A stretch of DNA of 9,199 nucleotides. Origin: Actinomycetota bacterium (lineage in GTDB: Bacteria; Actinomycetota; Actinomycetes; S36-B12; UBA10799). The position numbers and the translations under genes were made by a program. The notes below the pieces were generated by a model, which made no database searches, was not told the DNA's origin, and saw only the letters and a program-made list of their open reading frames with translations. Positions 5,678 to 9,199 of this stretch are shown here, one piece after another; the stretch's first letter is position 1, and each line of letters begins with the position of its first letter. The stretch covers positions 1-9,199 of the forward strand of contig JAUPKO010000660.1 of the NCBI GenBank assembly GCA_030837395.1, written 5' to 3'.

Positions 5678-5719
5678 GTGCAGCCGGCCACCCGTGATGA
5701 GTGACAGGGACGGCTGCAC
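5678..5719. repeat. Inverted repeat GTGCAGCC/GGCTGCAC before the ribbon-helix-helix gene
   Basis: The 8-base arms at 5678-5685 and 5712-5719 are perfectly complementary around 26 bases, in the short gap between the methyltransferase stop and the ribbon-helix-helix start. It could be an operator or a leader hairpin. Chance is possible in GC-rich DNA. Confidence 0.35.
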
Positions 5720-5757
5720 GCCGCCGACGAGGCGCAGGTATGGAGGTGGCCGCCGCG

Positions 5758-6747
5758 TCATGCCGCGGCCTGCTGCTGGTTGTCGTACAGCCGCTCTTGC
5801 GCCAGGGCGATGTAGGCGGGGTTGAGCTCCACACCGAGCCAGTCCCGGCCAAGCTCCTGGGCCACCACGCCGACGGTGCCGGAGCCGAAGAACGGATCGA
5901 GTACGACGCCCGGCCTGGGCTGCGCCGCTTCTCCGCAGCCACATCTTGGCCCGACCGGACCGTCTGCCTCCGGCCGCGTGATCTGCCAGGGCTTGCCGCA
6001 AGTGAGGCAGGCCTTGGCGGGACAAGTCGCCGAGATGGGCCGCCGCACCAGCTCGGTCGGGAACGTCGCGAAGTGGCCGCCCCGGTAGCTGCTGGTGGCC
6101 ATCCGCCAGACGTCAGCGGGGTTCTTGCCGAGCCGGTGTCCGACGATCCCGGCCGCCTTAACCTTCGCCAGCCCGCCCCGGTTGGCCGCCAGTGGCCCCG
6201 CGCCGATGTCCTTCCCGTCCGGCTGCGTCACCGTCCGCTGGGGCCTGGCCGTCGTGGTGTGCGGCTCGCGGATGGCATCAAGATCGAAGTAGTAGGACGG
6301 CGACCGGACAAGCAGGTACAGCACCTCCCAGGACATGGTCAGCCGGTCGCGCACCGATGACGGCATGGCGTTCGACTTGGCCCATACGACTCGGTTTCGG
6401 ACGAGCCAGCCGTCGTCGGCCAGCCCGATCGCGAGTCGCTCGGGGCCGAGCAACAGCGCCTTCGGTGGTGCGCCGTACTGCTCGTGCCTGGAGAAGCTGT
6501 CGCCGACGTTGAGCCAGAACGCCCCGCTCGGCTTCAGGACGCGCCCGATCTCCCGGCACACCGTCCGCAACCCTTCTACCCAGCCGTGGACCGTGTCTTC
6601 GAGCCCGAGCTGTCCGACGTGACCGTAGTCCCTCAGCGCGAAGTACGGCGGAGATGTCACGACGCAGTCGACCGACGCCTCCGGCAGCCGCCGCAGCACC
6701 GTGGCGGCGTCGCCCTGCAAGATGCGGTTGCGAGGTAGCTCGTTCAT
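5758..6747 (-). CDS. Beta-class site-specific DNA methyltransferase (N4-cytosine or N6-adenine)
   Basis: Transfers a methyl group from S-adenosylmethionine to a base in DNA. It has 329 residues from the ATG at 6747. The catalytic motif TSPPYF comes early (about 31-36) and the SAM-binding motif DPFFGSGTVG late (about 284-293), the order of beta-class enzymes; ELN (308-310) closes the SAM region. SPPY is common in N4-cytosine enzymes, but this does not settle the base. A Cys-rich insert (TCPAKACLTCGKPW and CGCG, about 241-272) may bind zinc, as in many relatives. The ATG shares a base with the stop of the preceding gene (TGATG), with GGAGG seven bases upstream; a GTG one codon earlier is the alternative start. 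No restriction enzyme is next to it, so it is probably an orphan that protects or marks the element. Confidence 0.9.
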   Translation of the reverse strand: MNELPRNRILQGDAATVLRRLPEASVDCVVTSPPYFALRDYGHVGQLGLEDTVHGWVEGLRTVCREIGRVLKPSGAFWLNVGDSFSRHEQYGAPPKALLLGPERLAIGLADDGWLVRNRVVWAKSNAMPSSVRDRLTMSWEVLYLLVRSPSYYFDLDAIREPHTTTARPQRTVTQPDGKDIGAGPLAANRGGLAKVKAAGIVGHRLGKNPADVWRMATSSYRGGHFATFPTELVRRPISATCPAKACLTCGKPWQITRPEADGPVGPRCGCGEAAQPRPGVVLDPFFGSGTVGVVAQELGRDWLGVELNPAYIALAQERLYDNQQQAAA

Positions 6748-7535
6748 CACTCCGCCTCCTGACGCATCCGCGTGACGGCGTCCGCCTGGAGTGCGACGAC
6801 GAACAGTGCCCGAACCGGCTCCGGCTGACGGGCGATGACGCCCCGCAGGACCGCAGCCCGGTCAGCGTCCGGAACGAGCCAGAGGATCTTGGGGAAGAGA
6901 CCGGTGCGGTTCTGCTCGGTGCCGGACTGCCAGTAGCCCCGATAGACCGCGAGCTTGCGCGTGATGGCGGCGGCGGACTCGGTGCCTTGGTCGAGCTCGA
7001 TGAACCAGTGATCCTCGTAGCCGTCGAAGGCGACCACGGCCAGGCCGTCAGGCTTGAGCGTCGCGCGCACCCCGCCCGCGCCGTAGAAGCTGCGCCAGCA
7101 CCCTGGTTCGGCAACGAACCGCACGAGCCGCAGTTGTTCGGCCCGTCCGGCCACGACGAGCCCGGTGTAGACCTCCGAGATAGCCAGAGCGTGGGCCAGG
7201 TACGGCAGGCCAACCGGTCGGGGGCCGTGGGAGCGCCGCCCCTCACCGAGACCAGCGAGCCGGGCTCCGACCACATCGAGCGCGTAGACGTGACCACGTG
7301 ATCCAGCCCGCACACCCCCGATGGTTCGGGGCAGCCGGGCGATGATGCGCCGCTTGGTGAGGGCGGTCAGGCGTTGCTGCGCCCGGCGGCGGGAGACGTC
7401 GGCGAACCACAGCCGTTCCAGCTGATCCGCTGTCGCGACCCGCACCCGCGCCAAGGTGGTGACGATCTGCCAGTCGCGGTCAGACAGTCCGGAACGCAGC
7501 GCCGCCAGCCGCCGCGCGCTGACACGGGCCGTCAT
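6747..7535 (-). CDS. Replication-relaxation family protein
   Basis: A 262-residue protein of the family named replication-relaxation, found in actinobacterial plasmids and integrative elements; its biochemical role is poorly defined. Residues about 18-90 look like a winged helix (DWQIVTTLARVRVATADQLE, then SRRRAQQRLTALTKRRII). The C-terminal half has LKPDG at 160-164 and FIELD at 178-182, followed by a helix with RKLAVYRGYW; this layout recalls PD-(D/E)XK nucleases, although the usual lysine is Asp182 here. The start at 7535 has GGAGG seven bases upstream; the frame is open further but without a comparable site. It is translationally coupled to the methyltransferase and follows the coupling ATPase. 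A role in DNA processing before transfer is inferred. Confidence 0.82.
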   Translation of the reverse strand: MTARVSARRLAALRSGLSDRDWQIVTTLARVRVATADQLERLWFADVSRRRAQQRLTALTKRRIIARLPRTIGGVRAGSRGHVYALDVVGARLAGLGEGRRSHGPRPVGLPYLAHALAISEVYTGLVVAGRAEQLRLVRFVAEPGCWRSFYGAGGVRATLKPDGLAVVAFDGYEDHWFIELDQGTESAAAITRKLAVYRGYWQSGTEQNRTGLFPKILWLVPDADRAAVLRGVIARQPEPVRALFVVALQADAVTRMRQEAE

Positions 7536-7561
7536 GACAACACCTCCATGGCGGTCATGAC

Positions 7562-7587
7562 ATTCCCGGGCCGTAACGCGCGGGAAT
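7562..7587. repeat. Inverted repeat ATTCCCG/CGGGAAT upstream of the replication-relaxation gene
   Basis: Perfect 7-base arms (7562-7568 and 7581-7587) are separated by 12 bases, 27 bases before the gene start on the minus strand. It may be an operator or part of a promoter for the replication-relaxation and methyltransferase pair. The gap 7536-7683 holds no recognisable gene. Confidence 0.35.
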
Positions 7588-7659
7588 CCGCGCCCAGCCT
7601 GCACGAACTCGACAGAGCAATCGACGCGACATGAAGACCGACGCGAAGACCCGGCAGGA

Positions 7660-7676
7660 GCGCCCGACTCGGGCGC
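7660..7676 (-). terminator. Short hairpin after the coupling ATPase gene
   Basis: GCGCCCG (7660-7666) and CGGGCGC (7670-7676) form a perfect 7-bp stem with a 3-base loop, 8 bases past the stop of the ATPase gene on the minus strand. No T tract follows. It may reduce read-through into the replication-relaxation gene. Confidence 0.45.
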
Positions 7677-7683
7677 ACGGGCC

Positions 7684-9199
7684 TCATGACGTCCTCCGGC
7701 GGGCCGTGGCCGCAGGTGCCGGACGTCCGGTGTGCCGAGCCTGGATGGCGGACTCGATGACCGCGCGGTCTGCCCCGTAGCGCTGGCGCGAGCCCTGACG
7801 GACGGCTGCGGCCAGCCCGGTCTCCGGCGGTGGGGGCAGGGTGACTGCCGTGGCTGGCGGAGCGATCCGGGCACCCGCCGACAGACTGGCTACAACCTCC
7901 CAGCGGCCCAGGCCTTGGAGGTCGGTGGCCGTAACGTGCGGGGTGAGTTCCCGGGCGAGCGCGGCGGCGTCGCCCGCGGCCACCTGAAAGACGACACGGC
8001 TACGGGCGTTGGCCAGCACGGCCTCTTTGACGCTCTTGGGCAGCTGGCCAAGGTGCTGGTGAGCGAGCGTCAGCGACAGCCCAAGAGCGCGGGCCTGCGT
8101 CAGCATCCCCTCGATCCCGATCTCGGCCCGCAGGTAGTCGCCGAACTCGTCGATGTACCCGGCCGTGAACGGCCGCTCGGCCTCTGGCATGGCGGCCCGG
8201 GCCTGAACCGCCTGCCAGAGCCGCGTGACGACGAGCGACCCCAAGAGGGCGGCGGCATCCTCGCCCAGCAGCCCCTTGGCGAGCGGCACGAGGATGATGG
8301 CCTGCTCCGCCAGCGCCCGGTCGAAGTCGAAGACCGGCGCGGCCTGGCCGACGACGTTACGCAGTCGCCGGCGCAGCAGCACGGTGCGGAGCTTGTTCGT
8401 GATGGGCGCGATGACCTGCGCCCGCTCGGCTTCTGACAGGTTGTCGAACCAGCCCCAGAACGGGCCCAGAGCCACCGGATCGCTGATGCGAGCAACGAGC
8501 GGACGACGGAACTCGGGATCTGCCAACAGAAGCGGCACCTCGGCCAGCGTCATGCCGGGCACGCCGACAAGCGTCAAGAGCGCGGACCGCAGCACGTCGT
8601 CGAGGCGAGGTCCCCAGTTGTCCCGGAACAGGTCATGGAAGATCCCCACGACCTGGTCGACCACCAGCTCCGGCGAGTCGCCGGGCCGGGCCAGCAGGTT
8701 GAGGCCCACCGGCCGCTCCTCGTCGGACGGATCGAGGACGATGACGTCCCCTGCTCGTTCGGGTGGGACGCGGTCGAGGACGTCGGCGACAAGATCACCC
8801 TTCGGCTCGATGACCACCACACCGCGGCCCGCCTGCATGTCCTGCGTAATGAGGCTCAGGAGCAGGTTCGACTTGCCGGACCCGGTGGGGCCGATGACGT
8901 GGAGGTGACGCAGGGAGTCCGGTATGGACAGGGCCAGCGGTCGCTCCGAGCCCGGGAAGTTCGTCCGCCCGATGACGCGACCCTGGGACGGGATGTCCGC
9001 GACCGGTGCCAGCAGGTGCGTGCTGCCGGTGGTGACGCCGGGTAGCTTGACCGGGCCGAGCGGAACGGCGAGCAGCCCCGACAGTTCGTCGGCGTTCAGG
9101 ATGGCCGGGTAGAGCATGAGCGGCGGACGCCGATCATCCAGCGCCTGAGCCACGAGCCAGCTCGGCCACCACGACCGGCGCAAGTGGGCTCCGGGCACA
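7684..9199 (-). CDS. VirD4/TraG-like conjugative coupling ATPase, N-terminus outside window
   Basis: A membrane-linked or cytoplasmic ATPase thought to bring the DNA substrate to a transfer channel. About 505 codons are visible and the frame is open to the right edge, so the start is not in view; a GTG at 9198 is probably internal. Counted from there, Walker A is GPTGSGKS at 103-110, VVVIEPKGD follows at about 126-134, Walker B is in the segment GYIDEFGDYL, and AHQHLGQLP plus the RSRVVFQVAAGDA block are typical of the TraG/TraD/VirD4 and DUF87 group. No membrane segment is seen in the visible part. It ends with a basic, Ala/Pro-rich tail. Family membership is strong; the partner channel genes would be expected further right. 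Confidence 0.86.
   Translation of the reverse strand, partial: VPGAHLRRSWWPSWLVAQALDDRRPPLMLYPAILNADELSGLLAVPLGPVKLPGVTTGSTHLLAPVADIPSQGRVIGRTNFPGSERPLALSIPDSLRHLHVIGPTGSGKSNLLLSLITQDMQAGRGVVVIEPKGDLVADVLDRVPPERAGDVIVLDPSDEERPVGLNLLARPGDSPELVVDQVVGIFHDLFRDNWGPRLDDVLRSALLTLVGVPGMTLAEVPLLLADPEFRRPLVARISDPVALGPFWGWFDNLSEAERAQVIAPITNKLRTVLLRRRLRNVVGQAAPVFDFDRALAEQAIILVPLAKGLLGEDAAALLGSLVVTRLWQAVQARAAMPEAERPFTAGYIDEFGDYLRAEIGIEGMLTQARALGLSLTLAHQHLGQLPKSVKEAVLANARSRVVFQVAAGDAAALARELTPHVTATDLQGLGRWEVVASLSAGARIAPPATAVTLPPPPETGLAAAVRQGSRQRYGADRAVIESAIQARHTGRPAPAATARRRTS

Larger units (their letters stand above)
2313..9199. mobile_element. Integrative (probably conjugative) element inserted at tRNA-Arg, one end only
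   Basis: The block begins directly after the tRNA and continues past the right edge. It carries a serine integrase next to the tRNA, an XRE plus ImmA control pair, an orphan methyltransferase, a replication-relaxation family protein and a VirD4/TraG-like ATPase, all on the minus strand. The coupling-type ATPase suggests transfer by a type IV secretion route rather than the FtsK-like TraB of classical actinomycete elements, but no relaxase or secretion channel genes are in view. It could also be a mobilizable element or an integrated plasmid. Confidence 0.78.

Noticed and set aside
6747..7874. Longer 375-codon version of the replication-relaxation gene
   Set aside because: The extension overlaps the end of the ATPase gene and the hairpin behind it; the ATG at 7535 has GGAGG at ideal spacing.
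1..9199. CRISPR array or tandem repeats
   Set aside because: No regularly spaced direct repeats were seen by eye anywhere in the window.

Overview
The window looks like a chromosomal segment of a high-GC actinomycete, most likely Streptomyces or a close relative. The evidence is the very high GC third positions, the Streptomyces-type ArgS, GTG starts, promoters placed for leaderless transcripts, and the families of the mobile genes. An integrative, probably conjugative, element is inserted beside a tRNA-Arg gene.

Host part (1 to about 2312): the N-terminal two thirds of argS on the minus strand, running off the left edge; a divergent GntR/FCD-type regulator on the plus strand; and a complete tRNA-Arg(CCG) with an encoded CCA end. 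The start regions of argS and gntR both have a TAnnnT hexamer six bases before the start codon and no ribosome binding site, which suggests a divergent pair of leaderless transcripts.

Element part (about 2313 to the right edge): every recognisable gene is on the minus strand, pointing at the tRNA. Nearest the tRNA is a tight four-gene unit: XRE repressor, ImmA/IrrE-type metallopeptidase, a 73-residue serine-recombinase-like fragment without the catalytic serine, and a large serine integrase. Junctions overlap by 11 bases or are separated by 2 to 3 bases, each with a strong GGAGG-type ribosome binding site. An AT-richer upstream region with several dyads holds the likely operator and promoter. 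Upstream, separated by a hairpin, is a second group: a VirD4/TraG-like coupling ATPase (cut by the window edge), a replication-relaxation family protein, a beta-class DNA methyltransferase and a ribbon-helix-helix protein. This looks like one end of a transfer and processing module.

Proposed working model (inference): the XRE protein keeps the element quiet, ImmA removes it on a signal, the serine integrase excises the element from the tRNA locus, and the coupling ATPase and its partners move the DNA. The most unusual points are two. The integrase reading frame has no stop before the attachment region and runs antisense through the tRNA and into the 3' end of gntR, so its C-terminus should change between integrated and circular forms. 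The small serine-less recombinase domain is made immediately before the integrase. The far attachment site and the remaining transfer genes lie outside the window.
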